Positions 35,491 to 44,721 are shown, counted from the first letter of the stretch. The stretch: DNA of 64,000 nt from Megasphaera lornae (GCF_000214495.1 NZ_AFIJ01000020.1:1-64000); one strand, 5' to 3'. Notes: generated from the letters alone by a model not told the origin. Made by a program: numbers and translations.

Positions 35491-36816
35491 ATGAAAACTG
35501 CACACCGTAAAATGTCTTTGGTACAGCTGACCTTTGTTACCGCCGCCAATATGTTGGGAGCGGGAATCATTATGTTGCCGACCAAACTTGCCGAAGTAGG
35601 CACGATTTCCCTCTTGTCTTGGATTATTACTTCCTTAGGTTCTCTGGCGCTGGCACTTACCTTTGCCCGTTGCGGAACATTTTCCGCTAAGCCCGGAGGA
35701 ATGGGCGGATATTCCGAATATGCCTTCGGACGAATAGGACATTTTATGGCCAACTATGCGTATGCAGTTTCCATTGTCATCGCCAATGTGGCGATCGCAA
35801 TTTCCGCTGTCGGTTATGGTGCCGGCTTTTTGGACACTTCCTTCACTCCGTTACAGACCTGTCTCTATGCCATTGCCCTGCTCTGGCTGGCCGCCGTCTT
35901 AAATTTCAGCGGCTCTCGGTATTCGGGAAAACTCAGTGCCTTAACCATTTGGGGGGCAATTATTCCGGTCTTGGGACTTTCTCTGATAGGCTGGCATTGG
36001 TTTCACCCGCATCTCTGGCTCGCTTCTTGGAACCCCCATCACTACGGTTATATTACCGCTGTCGGGAATTCCATCGCCTTAACCCTTTGGTCTTTTTTAG
36101 GATTGGAATCGGCCGCCGTCAATATGGATGCCGTAGAAAATCCGCAACGCTCCGTTCCTATTGCGACATTTATCAGTACAGTCTGTGTCGCGGTCATCTA
36201 TATTTTATCCACTAACGTCTTAGCGGGAATTGTTCCCAATAAAGACATTTTAAACTCCGGTGCGCCTTTCGGCTTGGCATTTGCCCACATGTTGGGTTCT
36301 ACTGCCGGAAAAGTTGTCATGGGCATGATGGTATTTTCCTGTGCCGGCTCGCTGCTTTCTTGGCAATTTACCTTGGCTCGCGTCTTTAAAACCAGTGCCC
36401 AACGCGGTCTGTTTCCCAAAGTCTTTGCCAAAGTAACGCGTGCCGATGTTCCTGTCAAAGGTATGATCGCCATTTTAGCGATGCAAAGCGCCTTGGCCTT
36501 TATGACCATCAGCCCTACCTTGGCTAAGCAATTTGAATTATTGGCAAATTTAGCCGTCGTAACGAATGTAATTCCTTATATTCTTTGTGCCGGCGCCTTG
36601 AAAAGTATCCTCAAGAAAGAACACGTGCCGCTTGCTGCCTGCAACAGAAATACGGCGTACTTTTTGGCCGGAGTTTCCATAATTTATTGTTTTTACTCTC
36701 TTACCACCACAAATATGACCACCTTTACCGGCGGCTGCATCGCCGCCTTTGCCGGTTGGCTTATTTATGTCGTACGATTTACATTATTAAAACGAACGAT
36801 TGTAGAAATAAAATAA
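35491..36816 (+). CDS. potE: PotE-like putrescine/ornithine antiporter
   Basis: 441-residue APC-family transporter with about 12 transmembrane segments. It matches the remembered E. coli PotE pattern closely: NMLGAGIIMLPTKLAEVGT near the start, KPGGMGGYSEYAFG, NVAIAISAVGYG, SWNPHH, LGLESAAVNMDAVENP and LAVVTNVIPYIL. PotE exchanges putrescine for ornithine or imports putrescine. No ornithine decarboxylase gene is adjacent, unlike speF-potE. ATG at 35491 follows AAGAAGGA; the ATG at 35473 does not have a site. Confidence 0.85.
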   Translation: MKTAHRKMSLVQLTFVTAANMLGAGIIMLPTKLAEVGTISLLSWIITSLGSLALALTFARCGTFSAKPGGMGGYSEYAFGRIGHFMANYAYAVSIVIANVAIAISAVGYGAGFLDTSFTPLQTCLYAIALLWLAAVLNFSGSRYSGKLSALTIWGAIIPVLGLSLIGWHWFHPHLWLASWNPHHYGYITAVGNSIALTLWSFLGLESAAVNMDAVENPQRSVPIATFISTVCVAVIYILSTNVLAGIVPNKDILNSGAPFGLAFAHMLGSTAGKVVMGMMVFSCAGSLLSWQFTLARVFKTSAQRGLFPKVFAKVTRADVPVKGMIAILAMQSALAFMTISPTLAKQFELLANLAVVTNVIPYILCAGALKSILKKEHVPLAACNRNTAYFLAGVSIIYCFYSLTTTNMTTFTGGCIAAFAGWLIYVVRFTLLKRTIVEIK

Positions 36817-36905
36817 ACGGCAAAGCGGTCACCGCCTACGCAGAGAAAAACGCATATGGTATTACCGAGTAACTTTCTTGTACCTTACCGTAATACGATA
36901 CGAAT

Positions 36906-36963
36906 AAAAAGGAGCGGTACCGAAAGGAGAATATTTATCTCCTTTCGGTACCGCTCCTTTTTT
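36906..36963 (+). terminator. Terminator after potE
   Basis: A perfect stem of about 25 bp (starting AAAAAGGAGCGGTACCGAAA) with a 7-base loop and a T-run. Confidence 0.9.
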
Positions 36964-37054
36964 CTCTACGCCGCATCTCCCCGGCGCCTTATTATGCCAT
37001 ATTCGGATACGAGGTTTTCTTTTATATTATTTATTGTTTTATCACTAATACAAA

Positions 37055-37083
37055 TTGACGAAATGACTTATTATTCTTACAAT
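37055..37083 (+). promoter_or_regulatory. Promoter of the OPT transporter gene
   Basis: TTGACG (37055-37060), 17-base spacer, TACAAT (37078-37083). Confidence 0.55.
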
Positions 37084-37143
37084 AAAATTAACAACCGTAA
37101 ATTTCACGACATACAACAATTTTTTCCAAAGGAGGTCTATACT

Positions 37144-39081
37144 ATGTCGCATACGCAAAAACCGGAACCGGGCGCTCCGTCCAATCCCTCCATGTCGCCA
37201 CATCGTTCCTATGAAGAAATCAACGCCTATGTAGTAGGATGGGGATTATTTTTTGCCGCCCTATTTTCCCTTGCCGTCGGCTACTTATGTTTGAAAATCG
37301 GACAAACAGTCGATGCCTTTGCTCCCGTATCGGTCTTAGCCATGGGCATGGCGATTCTGTTCAAACGCAAGAACGCCTTTCCCGAAACCGTTCATATTCA
37401 AGCAATTGCCAGTGCCGGCACCAACATTCTCGGTGGTACCATGTTTATCTTACCGGCCCTGTTCATCTTGCATATACACGGTGTTTCGTTTGCGGAAATG
37501 GTTATTCCCATTATTTTAGGCGGTATTTTGGGCGTATTTCTGGCGACCGCTTTTCGCCGCTATTTTTGTGAAGAAATGGATGCCGCCTATCCGTTTCCTT
37601 CCGGACGCGCCGCCGCGGAAGTATTACAATGCAATGAAGGCGCCAAAGCCCGCATCATGGTACTTAGCGGAATACTTGCCATGGCCTATGACTTTATTTT
37701 AAACACCTTAGGCTGGTGGCGTGAAGTATTAAGCACCCAAACCTTCGCTTGGGGGCAAGCGTTGGCGGATAAACACAAGCTCTTATTCAGTTTGGATAAC
37801 GATGCGGCGCTGTTAGGCATCGGTTACTTTACCGGTCTGCGCTATGCCGCCATCATTGCCGCCGGTTCCTTTTTTTCATGGTTCGTCTGCTTACCGGTCG
37901 TATACTACTTGGGCGGCTCCCACGTCATGATCGTCGACGGTCAATCCGTATTATTGTCACAAGCCCCCATACGAGAAGTATTTAACCAATACGTCCGTCA
38001 TATCGGCATAGGAATGCTGGCCATGGCAGGAATCATCGGCCTGCTCACCATGTCCAAAGTTGTCGGACGTGTCGTCAAACGAGCCCTCCGGGATGCCTTT
38101 TCCGGGCAAGTAACCGTCGCGACCGGTTTATTACGTACGCAACAAGACCTGGCCATGTCGCGCATCGGTTTCGGCACCTTACTGATGGCCGTCTTCTTTG
38201 CAATTTTCTTCCATATTACTTGTGCCCAAACCATCGCCCAAACGCTCTTAGCCTTCTGTATTGTCTTAATTTTTGCGTTTATGCTTTCGGTTGTAGGCAT
38301 CAGCTCTATCGCCTTTACAGGCAATGAACCGGTTTCGGGGATGACCATTTTCATGATCCTCGTATCGGCCGTCATCATGAGCGCCGCCGGAATGCACGGA
38401 GAAAGCGGCATCATTGCCATTTTACTGATGGCCGCCTTCCTTTGTTCTACCTTGGCCGTTGCCGGCAACTTCATGTCGGAATTAAAAGTGGCCTACTTGA
38501 CAGGCGCTACGCCAAAAAAAATGCAACAATGGCAACTGGTTTCCATCCTGTTGGCCGGCGTCGTTTCTGTCGGGGTCATATATCTCTTAAATCATGCTTA
38601 CGGATTTACAGGCGCCAATGCCTTAGCCGCACCACAGGCAAACGCCATGGCCGCTATTGTCAAGCCGATGATGGACGGCGGTGCCGCACCTTGGCCGCTC
38701 TATATGGCCGGCGCCTTTTTCGCCGTGCTCCTTTGGATGATGAAAGTGCCGCCGTTGGCCTTTGCATTGGGCACCTATTTACCTATGGAAATCAATACAC
38801 CGGTTCTCATTGGCGGCATTATTTCCTATTTGGTTTCCCACAGCAGTACCGACGAAAAACTAAATGCCCGCCGCTTAAGCGAAGGCGGCACCGTAGCTTC
38901 CGGGTTTGTTGCCGGCGGCGCTATCGGCAGTTTATGCAGTGCCGTCTTACATATCGGCGGCGTCCGTTGGTTTCAGGAAACATGGGTCACCTCTCCGGAG
39001 GCTACCTACTTGGGTGCATTGACATATTTGGGCTTATGTGCCTTTATTTATTACATGGCCAAACGTATAAAAAAATTTTAA
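37144..39081 (+). CDS. OPT family oligopeptide transporter
   Basis: 645 residues, about 14-16 transmembrane segments. The family features NxxxGG-like ASAGTNILGGTMF and the conserved PFPSGRAAAEVL near residue 150 are visible, as is GGAIGSLCSAVLHI near the end. OPT proteins import oligopeptides or metal chelates by proton symport; the substrate here is unknown. ATG at 37144 follows AAAGGAGG. It has its own promoter and terminator. Confidence 0.9.
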   Translation: MSHTQKPEPGAPSNPSMSPHRSYEEINAYVVGWGLFFAALFSLAVGYLCLKIGQTVDAFAPVSVLAMGMAILFKRKNAFPETVHIQAIASAGTNILGGTMFILPALFILHIHGVSFAEMVIPIILGGILGVFLATAFRRYFCEEMDAAYPFPSGRAAAEVLQCNEGAKARIMVLSGILAMAYDFILNTLGWWREVLSTQTFAWGQALADKHKLLFSLDNDAALLGIGYFTGLRYAAIIAAGSFFSWFVCLPVVYYLGGSHVMIVDGQSVLLSQAPIREVFNQYVRHIGIGMLAMAGIIGLLTMSKVVGRVVKRALRDAFSGQVTVATGLLRTQQDLAMSRIGFGTLLMAVFFAIFFHITCAQTIAQTLLAFCIVLIFAFMLSVVGISSIAFTGNEPVSGMTIFMILVSAVIMSAAGMHGESGIIAILLMAAFLCSTLAVAGNFMSELKVAYLTGATPKKMQQWQLVSILLAGVVSVGVIYLLNHAYGFTGANALAAPQANAMAAIVKPMMDGGAAPWPLYMAGAFFAVLLWMMKVPPLAFALGTYLPMEINTPVLIGGIISYLVSHSSTDEKLNARRLSEGGTVASGFVAGGAIGSLCSAVLHIGGVRWFQETWVTSPEATYLGALTYLGLCAFIYYMAKRIKKF

Positions 39082-39084
39082 TAA

Positions 39085-39165
39085 AAAAAATCAGCTGCAC
39101 CGCAAGTTACCGCTCCCCTTCCATCGACTGCCCGGGAGACCGTCAAAAGTACAGCTGATTTTTTA
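39085..39165. terminator. Terminator between the OPT gene and the convergent small membrane gene
   Basis: Outer arms AAATCAGCTG and CAGCTGATTT enclose about 50 bases, with A- and T-runs on both sides. It overlaps the stop codon of the minus-strand gene. Confidence 0.65.
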
Positions 39166-39594
39166 TTCCCTACACTGCCGGTCATGCCGGCAAGACAACA
39201 GACCGGAAAACCCGTAAGCCACGACTAACGTCACACTGACAAACACATACATAACCGCAATAAAAACTATATCGCGAGCAATCGTCGGCCACTGCCAAAA
39301 AACAGACATTTGCCACCACGTTTTTTGCACTGCCGGAACCCAACAACTGCCGCCGGCCAGCAACAACCAAGCCGCTATATAGGCGCACACGGAAATGGCC
39401 TTATCCTGTCGACCGAAGCGGGTTTCACGACTCCGTATATAACACAAAGGGACGATAAAAGACAAAACCCCATATACCGCCAGCGCCACTACGGCACTGG
39501 AACCGCTATGAATCGTATACGAGCCGATCGGAATAGGGATAATAAAAAAACAAAGAAAAATACTTTGCCTCCATATATCACGCCACCAACTCAT
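39163..39594 (-). CDS. Hypothetical membrane protein
   Basis: 143 residues with four hydrophobic segments (about 11-25, 33-52, 67-85 and 105-130) and a basic, cysteine-containing tail (SCRHDRQCRE). AGGAGG lies before the ATG. I do not recognise a family. It is transcribed against the OPT gene and stands alone, and its stop codon lies in the shared terminator. Confidence 0.6.
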   Translation of the reverse strand: MSWWRDIWRQSIFLCFFIIPIPIGSYTIHSGSSAVVALAVYGVLSFIVPLCYIRSRETRFGRQDKAISVCAYIAAWLLLAGGSCWVPAVQKTWWQMSVFWQWPTIARDIVFIAVMYVFVSVTLVVAYGFSGLLSCRHDRQCRE

Positions 39595-39736
39595 TTCTCA
39601 TTCCTCCTGTGTATCGTCGTTTTGTTAAGTATACCATAGGTATAAACGATATACCAAACTATATCCGATTCATTCTGTCTTATTTTTGTAATATATGACA
39701 ACTCTCAAACAACCGGTCAATTCTGTTTATTTTTTA

Positions 39737-39765
39737 TTGACACCCTTTTCATTCCGTGATAGACT
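39737..39765 (+). promoter_or_regulatory. Promoter of metY-metA
   Basis: TTGACA (39737-39742), 17-base spacer, TAGACT (39760-39765), just ahead of the T-box leader. Confidence 0.6.
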
Positions 39766-39771
39766 TACGTC

Positions 39772-40050
39772 AACAACTCAAAACCAAGGCAATGAAGAGA
39801 AGAGTAAACAGAAGGGACCGGCACAGAGAATTCCCGCTCGGTGAAAGGGAATCCGGAAAGTTCTGTCGAAGATGGACTCGGAGCCGATCGGTTGAATAAT
39901 TAAACCGTCCGGTTGCACCCGTTATCGTGCTATGGTATTCAGGGCTGCGGCCTGCGTACCTGAAGAGGTTCGATTTGTAAAAATCGAATAAAATTGGGTG
40001 GTATCACGGAATTTCCGTCCCTTACGGGGGGCGGAATTTTTTTTTTTATT
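39772..40050 (+). promoter_or_regulatory. T-box leader, methionine specifier
   Basis: A tRNA-sensing leader. In order: GAAGAGTAA and AGAGA stem I elements, GGTGAAAG, the specifier region CGAAGATGGACTCGGAG with the specifier ATG at 39872-39874, the T-box TGGGTGGTATCACG at 39995-40008 (which pairs with the tRNA acceptor end), and a terminator ending in 11 T. Uncharged tRNA-Met should stabilise the antiterminator and switch on the two downstream methionine genes. The specifier was placed by pattern and agrees with the gene content. Confidence 0.88.
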
Positions 40051-40081
40051 ATTTCAATCTTTTATACTTGGAGGAAATCTC

Positions 40082-41368
40082 ATGAAAAACCAATCTACCT
40101 ATCACTTTGAAACCTTACAACAACATGCCGGACAAACTGCCGATGCCGTAACCGGAGCTCGTGCCGTCCCGATTTACCAAACCACTTCCTATGTCTTTCA
40201 AAACACACAGGACGGGGAAGACCAATTCGCTTTGAGAAAACCGGGGTATATTTACAGTCGTCTCGCGAATCCTACGCAAGAAGTACTGGAAAAACGGATT
40301 GCCGCCCTCGAAGGCGGTACGGCCGCGTTAGCAACCGCCAGCGGTTCGGCCGCTATTGCCTACAGTATTATTAATCTGGCCGGAGCCGGTGATGAAATTG
40401 TAGCGGCTCCCACCTTATATGGCGGTACCTTCGAACTGTTTACGGAAACCTTTAAACACTTGGGCATTACTGCACATTTTTCCGATATCGACAACCTCAC
40501 GTCCATAGAACAGGCCATTACCGCTCGCACCAAAGCAGTCTACATAGAAAGTTTAGGCAATCCGGCCATAAACATTCCCGACTTTGAAGCCATTGCCGAC
40601 TTGGCACACGCCCACGGCCTGCCGCTAATCGTCGACAGTACCTTCGCTACTCCCTACCTCTTTCGACCTTTAGCATATGGCGCCGACATTGTCGTCCATT
40701 CTGCGACTAAATTTATTGGGGGACACGGCACCACCTTGGGCGGACTGATTGTAGAAAACGGGTCTTTTGATTGGGGCGCTTCCGGTCGTTTCCCCGAATT
40801 TACCGCTCCCGACGCCTCTTATAACGGCATCAACTTCGCCGCTGACATTCCCGATGCGCCTTTTGTCACTCGCATTCGCGCCAAATATTTACGTGATCTC
40901 GGTGCCTGCATCAGCCCTTTTAATGCCTGGCTCTTACTGCAGGGATTGGAAACCCTGTCCTTGCGTGTTGAACGGCATGTACAGAATGCGGAAAAAATAG
41001 CCGCTTATTTAGCGGCTCATCCTAAAGTGGCGACTGTCAATTATCCTTCCTTACCGACTTCGCCTTATTATGCGTTAGCTAAAAAATATTTTCCCCGCGG
41101 TACCGGCTCCATCTTTTCCTTTACCCTGAAAGCCGGCTATACAGCGGCCCGTACCTTCATTGATAAGGCGGAAATTTTTTCCGATCTCGCCAATGTGGGA
41201 GATTCCAAATCTTTGTTGGTTCATCCGGCTTCCACTACGCACCAGCAACTTTCTCCGGAAGCCCAAAAAGCCTGCGGCATTACACCGGGAACCGTACGTA
41301 TTTCCGTCGGTCTGGAAAATGTAACCGATCTCATTGCAGCCTTGGATAAGGCGCTGTGCCAAGTATAA
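40082..41368 (+). CDS. metY: O-acetylhomoserine sulfhydrylase
   Basis: 428-residue PLP enzyme of the Cys/Met metabolism family. Makes homocysteine (or methionine) from O-acetylhomoserine and sulfide (or methanethiol). Lys210 in [13 protein letters not shown] binds [18 protein letters not shown] and the long insertion before [15 protein letters not shown] fit the MetY group rather than shorter cystathionine synthases. ATG at 40082 has GGAGG before it. It is controlled by the T-box upstream and followed by metA after 19 bases. Confidence 0.92.
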   Translation: MKNQSTYHFETLQQHAGQTADAVTGARAVPIYQTTSYVFQNTQDGEDQFALRKPGYIYSRLANPTQEVLEKRIAALEGGTAALATASGSAAIAYSIINLAGAGDEIVAAPTLYGGTFELFTETFKHLGITAHFSDIDNLTSIEQAITARTKAVYIESLGNPAINIPDFEAIADLAHAHGLPLIVDSTFATPYLFRPLAYGADIVVHSATKFIGGHGTTLGGLIVENGSFDWGASGRFPEFTAPDASYNGINFAADIPDAPFVTRIRAKYLRDLGACISPFNAWLLLQGLETLSLRVERHVQNAEKIAAYLAAHPKVATVNYPSLPTSPYYALAKKYFPRGTGSIFSFTLKAGYTAARTFIDKAEIFSDLANVGDSKSLLVHPASTTHQQLSPEAQKACGITPGTVRISVGLENVTDLIAALDKALCQV

Positions 41369-41387
41369 TAACAGGAGAAATACAGTT

Positions 41388-42314
41388 ATGCCAATTCAAA
41401 TTTCCGACGGCTTGGCCGCCAAAAAACAATTACACGAAGAAGGCATCGCCACGATTGACAATCAGACCGCCTTACAGCAGGACATTCGTCCGTTACGCAT
41501 TCTCATTCTAAATCTGATGCCCCTGAAAGAACAGACGGAATTACAATTTTTACGACTCTTGGGCGATTCTCCTTTGCAGCTGGATGTCGATTTTTGTCAC
41601 ATGACCAGCCATACCGGTACACACACAGATAATTCCTATTTGGAAAAAAATTATTATACCTTCCGTGACATACAACACCGACGGTATGACGGCTTCATTA
41701 TTACGGGCGCCCCGGTGGAAACGCTTCCCTTTACTGCTGTCGATTATTGGCCCGAACTGACACACTACCTGGAATGGGCCAAAACCCGGGTGTTCTCCAC
41801 GTTATATTTTTGTTGGGGTGCGCAAGCCGGCTTGTACTATCATTACGGCATAGAAAAACGACCGTTATCACAAAAACTGTTCGGAATCTATGAGTACGGC
41901 CTTACGGTTCGCAATCACCCCTTACTGCGCGGGTTTGATGATCGCTATTTTATTCCCCAATCGCGACATACAGCCATTGACGATACCCGTATTTATTCCG
42001 TTCCGTCTTTGGAAGTCTTATCCCGCTCGGAAGAAAACGGCATCAACATTACCGGTACCTGGGATTACCGTCGCATTTTCGTGCTCGGTCATTTTGAATA
42101 TGATCGCTATACATTGGAAAACGAATACAAACGAGATCGTGCCAAAGGCGCGGACATTGCATTACCGCAACACTATTATCCGCAGGATGATGACGGAAAA
42201 ACTCCGCGTTTCAATTGGTGCAGTTATGCCCATCTGTTTTACCATAACTGGCTGAATATTGTATATCAAAACACTCCCTACCGCTTACAAGACCTGGTTC
42301 CTCTGTCGGAATAA
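41388..42314 (+). CDS. metA: Homoserine O-acetyltransferase, MetA type
   Basis: 308 residues. Acylates homoserine for methionine synthesis. Catalytic Cys142 (YFCWGAQAG), His235 and Glu237 (GHFE) are present at the exact family positions. Residue 111 is Glu (GAPVE); in characterised MetA enzymes Glu111 gives acetyl-CoA and Gly gives succinyl-CoA specificity, so acetyl transfer is predicted, matching the adjacent O-acetylhomoserine sulfhydrylase. ATG at 41388 follows CAGGAG; an earlier in-frame start lies inside metY. Confidence 0.94.
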   Translation: MPIQISDGLAAKKQLHEEGIATIDNQTALQQDIRPLRILILNLMPLKEQTELQFLRLLGDSPLQLDVDFCHMTSHTGTHTDNSYLEKNYYTFRDIQHRRYDGFIITGAPVETLPFTAVDYWPELTHYLEWAKTRVFSTLYFCWGAQAGLYYHYGIEKRPLSQKLFGIYEYGLTVRNHPLLRGFDDRYFIPQSRHTAIDDTRIYSVPSLEVLSRSEENGINITGTWDYRRIFVLGHFEYDRYTLENEYKRDRAKGADIALPQHYYPQDDDGKTPRFNWCSYAHLFYHNWLNIVYQNTPYRLQDLVPLSE

Positions 42315-42325
42315 TCCGGACCGCA

Positions 42326-42358
42326 AAAATAAGCAGCTGCATAAGCTGCTTATTTTAT
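42326..42358. terminator. Bidirectional terminator
   Basis: ATAAGCAGC/GCTGCTTAT stem with flanking A- and T-runs, between metA and the convergent oxidase gene. Confidence 0.8.
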
Positions 42359-42363
42359 TGCCG

Positions 42364-43761
42364 TTATTCTTCTCGAAGCACCTTACCGGGATTTAAAATT
42401 CCATGCGGGTCCAAGGCATTTTTTATTTTCTTCATCACCGCCAATTCTACCGGATCGGTATACGCTTCCATATACGCTACGCGTTTACACCCGATACCGT
42501 GTTCGCCCGACAGCCGACCGCCCGAACGATACACAAAAGGATACGCAAATTTCCGAAAATCGGCCACTTCCGCTTGCCATACAGCTGCCGGCAAATCCCC
42601 GCGTAACAGTTGAAAATGCAAATTTCCGTCACCGGCATGCGCCAAACAAAAGGCTTCAAAAGAATACGTTGCCGCTTTTTTCATTAAAGTATGCAGACAA
42701 TTCCCGATCTGCAGCAACGGAACGACCAGATCCTCCGAAGTCGACTCGCGGGACAATTCCCGCGTACTTTCCAAGCAATTTCGACGCACTTTCCAAACCC
42801 GTTCGTCCGCCTTGACCATATCCACGGCGCCGCAAGTTTCTCCCAGGGCGACCAAGGTTTCCGTCATGCGCGCCAATTCTTCCGAACAAAACGCTTCCAA
42901 CGTAACAATGACATAATACGCATCTTGCCAATGCGGCAACGGTACTCGACAATACTGCACGGCACGACGTACAAATTTTTTATCCATAAATTCAACAGAC
43001 GTCGGATTTACTGCACTTTGCATTAATTTCGGTACCAACGATACGGCCTGTTCTAAAGAAGAAAATATAATAAGACCGTCAAACCGATACGGCGGCAAGG
43101 GAACCAACTTCAGAATAACCTTAGTAATAATCCCTAAAATTCCTTCCGAACCGATAAGCAACTGCTCCAGACAAAACCCGGTAGAACACTTTTTCAATAC
43201 CGAACCGAATTGCGTAATTTCACCGGTCGGCAATACCGCTTCCACCGCATACACCTGCTGCCGCGTCGTGCCATAGCGAACCGCTTTATTGCCGCCCGCA
43301 TTCGTTGCCAAATTTCCCCCGATAAAACAACTGTCCGAACTGCACGGATCGCCGGCATATAACAACCCTTTTGCCCGGGCCGCCGCCTGTATATCCGCTG
43401 TGCGTACACCGGCTTCCGCCACCAAATACAACCCGTTTTCCCGAACTTCCAAAATGCGATTCAATCGCTCCATAGATACTACGATACCGCCATATACAGG
43501 AACGACGCCGCCGCATACCCCCGTACCGGCTCCTCGCGGTGTAACCGGAATCCGCCTCCGATTCGCCAATTTCATAATACGGCTGATTTCCTCTGCCGTA
43601 CCCGGAAATACTACCACTTCCGCTTGCCGGTGTGCAAGCATACCGCTTTCATCCTCGCTGTAAGATTGTAAAATATGCGGTGCCGTTTTTACATGTGCAG
43701 CACCTGTAATCTCCCGCAATTCCTGTAACACCGCTTCAGTTACTGCCTGATACGTTTTCAC
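42364..43761 (-). CDS. FAD-linked 2-hydroxy-acid oxidase/dehydrogenase, GlcD type
   Basis: 465 residues. N-terminal FAD-binding PCMH domain (about 45-220: VTPRGAGTGVCGG, GGNLATNAGG) and C-terminal oxidase domain (AHAGDGNLH, SGEHGIG, then ALDPHGILNPGKV). The family includes glycolate oxidase subunit GlcD and D-lactate dehydrogenases; the natural substrate is not readable. No etfAB or lactate permease gene is beside it. The start is GTG at 43761, 6 bases after AGGAGGC; an upstream ATG at 43806 lies in a terminator hairpin. Expression may depend on read-through of this hairpin. Confidence 0.88.
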   Translation of the reverse strand: MKTYQAVTEAVLQELREITGAAHVKTAPHILQSYSEDESGMLAHRQAEVVVFPGTAEEISRIMKLANRRRIPVTPRGAGTGVCGGVVPVYGGIVVSMERLNRILEVRENGLYLVAEAGVRTADIQAAARAKGLLYAGDPCSSDSCFIGGNLATNAGGNKAVRYGTTRQQVYAVEAVLPTGEITQFGSVLKKCSTGFCLEQLLIGSEGILGIITKVILKLVPLPPYRFDGLIIFSSLEQAVSLVPKLMQSAVNPTSVEFMDKKFVRRAVQYCRVPLPHWQDAYYVIVTLEAFCSEELARMTETLVALGETCGAVDMVKADERVWKVRRNCLESTRELSRESTSEDLVVPLLQIGNCLHTLMKKAATYSFEAFCLAHAGDGNLHFQLLRGDLPAAVWQAEVADFRKFAYPFVYRSGGRLSGEHGIGCKRVAYMEAYTDPVELAVMKKIKNALDPHGILNPGKVLREE

Positions 43762-43773
43762 CTTATGCCTCCT

Positions 43774-43811
43774 ATAAAAAACATGAAACCGCCTGCGCAG
43801 TTTCATGTTTT
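43774..43811 (-). terminator. Terminator or attenuator directly before the FAD oxidase gene
   Basis: AAACATGAAAC and its complement form an 11-bp stem with a 10-base loop, followed on the minus strand by TTTTTT that runs straight into the ribosome binding site (TATAGGAGG) of the next gene. No room is left for a promoter after the T-run. Confidence 0.75.
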
Positions 43812-43813
43812 TT

Positions 43814-43981
43814 TTATATCCCTAAAAATAAATTACACCGCCCCATGTACCAAGCAACAAGCATGCGTATCACTAATAGCCCCAACAATACCGTCGTTAT
43901 AGTATATAGAAAATTCTCAAAATCTTCCATATGAGCCGTTCGCGCACGCCACCCTTGCCAAAGTTTTTTCAAATACGCCAT
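43814..43981 (-). CDS. 55-residue single-span membrane protein
   Basis: 55 residues: a basic amphipathic N-terminus (MAYLKKLWQGWRAR), an acidic turn (HMEDFENF), one hydrophobic segment at about 25-46 (LYTITTVLLGLLVIRMLVAW) and a short tail. AGGAG lies about 8 bases before the ATG. It begins 11 bases after the GntR regulator gene, so co-transcription with it is likely. No known family is recognised. The terminator stem starts near its stop codon. Confidence 0.6.
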   Translation of the reverse strand: MAYLKKLWQGWRARTAHMEDFENFLYTITTVLLGLLVIRMLVAWYMGRCNLFLGI

Positions 43982-43992
43982 ACACGCTACTC

Positions 43993-44721
43993 CTATATGT
44001 CCGGATATAATTCTTTAATTGTTCGCGCCGCTTCTTCGTCCTTCTGAATGCCTTTCAACAACGTCTTTTCCGAATTTTCCATATGTCGTTTCGCTACTTT
44101 GCGAGCCATCGCACTGTTGTGATTGGCTATATTTTCTACCATTTGCCGATGCTCCTCCCAAGTAGCCGATAACCGCCCCGGATAATGCATGGAAATAGAG
44201 CGAAACCGCAACATTTGTTCTCGTAAATTATGCAAAATATCCACTAACCGCTGATTGCGGCTGGCTTGATACAACACATCATGAAACCGTACATCCGCAT
44301 CCACAATTTTAGCAAAATCATCATGTTCCATGTATTCATTGATTTCCACTAAAATGCGTTCCAGACACTCCAATTCATCATTGGTAATACGTTCCGCCGC
44401 CAACCCTGCCGCCAATTCTTCCAATGCGCCCCGAATTTCAAATACTTGAGCAATATCTTTCAACGAAATATCCGCCACATAAGTCCCGCGTCGCGGTACC
44501 ATGACCACAAATCCTTCTTGCTCCAACTTACGAATCGCTTCCCGAATAGGCGTCCGACTGACCCCCAATTCGTCGGCCAGTTTAATTTCCATCAACCGCT
44601 GTCCCGGCTGTAAGACGCCGTCTTTAATAGCCTGTCGCAGGGCATCACTGACCACCTCCCGCAACGGCTTATACGTGTCCAACTGTATAGGAGTTAACAT
44701 ATTCCGCCCTTGCTTATCCAT
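43993..44721 (-). CDS. GntR-family regulator (FadR/FCD subfamily)
   Basis: 242 residues: N-terminal winged helix (about 20-80, with LGVSRTPIREAIRKLEQEG) and C-terminal all-helical FCD ligand-binding domain whose Asp/His metal ligands fit VDADVRFHDVLY near 145. Regulators of this group usually sense carboxylic acids such as lactate or glycolate, which fits the FAD oxidase gene downstream. The start overlaps ispE by 8 bases; an ATG at 44700, preceded by AAGGGCGG, is a good alternative. Confidence 0.85.
   Translation of the reverse strand: MDKQGRNMLTPIQLDTYKPLREVVSDALRQAIKDGVLQPGQRLMEIKLADELGVSRTPIREAIRKLEQEGFVVMVPRRGTYVADISLKDIAQVFEIRGALEELAAGLAAERITNDELECLERILVEINEYMEHDDFAKIVDADVRFHDVLYQASRNQRLVDILHNLREQMLRFRSISMHYPGRLSATWEEHRQMVENIANHNSAMARKVAKRHMENSEKTLLKGIQKDEEAARTIKELYPDI

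Larger units (their letters stand above)
36817..37143. other. Intergenic region between potE and the OPT gene
   Basis: 327 bases holding the potE terminator (36906-36963), an AT-rich stretch and the promoter of the OPT transporter (37055-37083). An open frame runs through it into the OPT gene, but it crosses the terminator and has no ribosome binding site. Confidence 0.6.

Noticed and set aside
36856-37143. Open frame extending the OPT transporter upstream by 96 codons
   Set aside because: It runs through the potE terminator and the OPT promoter; the ATG at 37144 has an ideal ribosome binding site.
39998-40081. In-frame N-terminal extension of metY
   Set aside because: It lies inside the T-box and its terminator; the ATG at 40082 is preceded by GGAGG.
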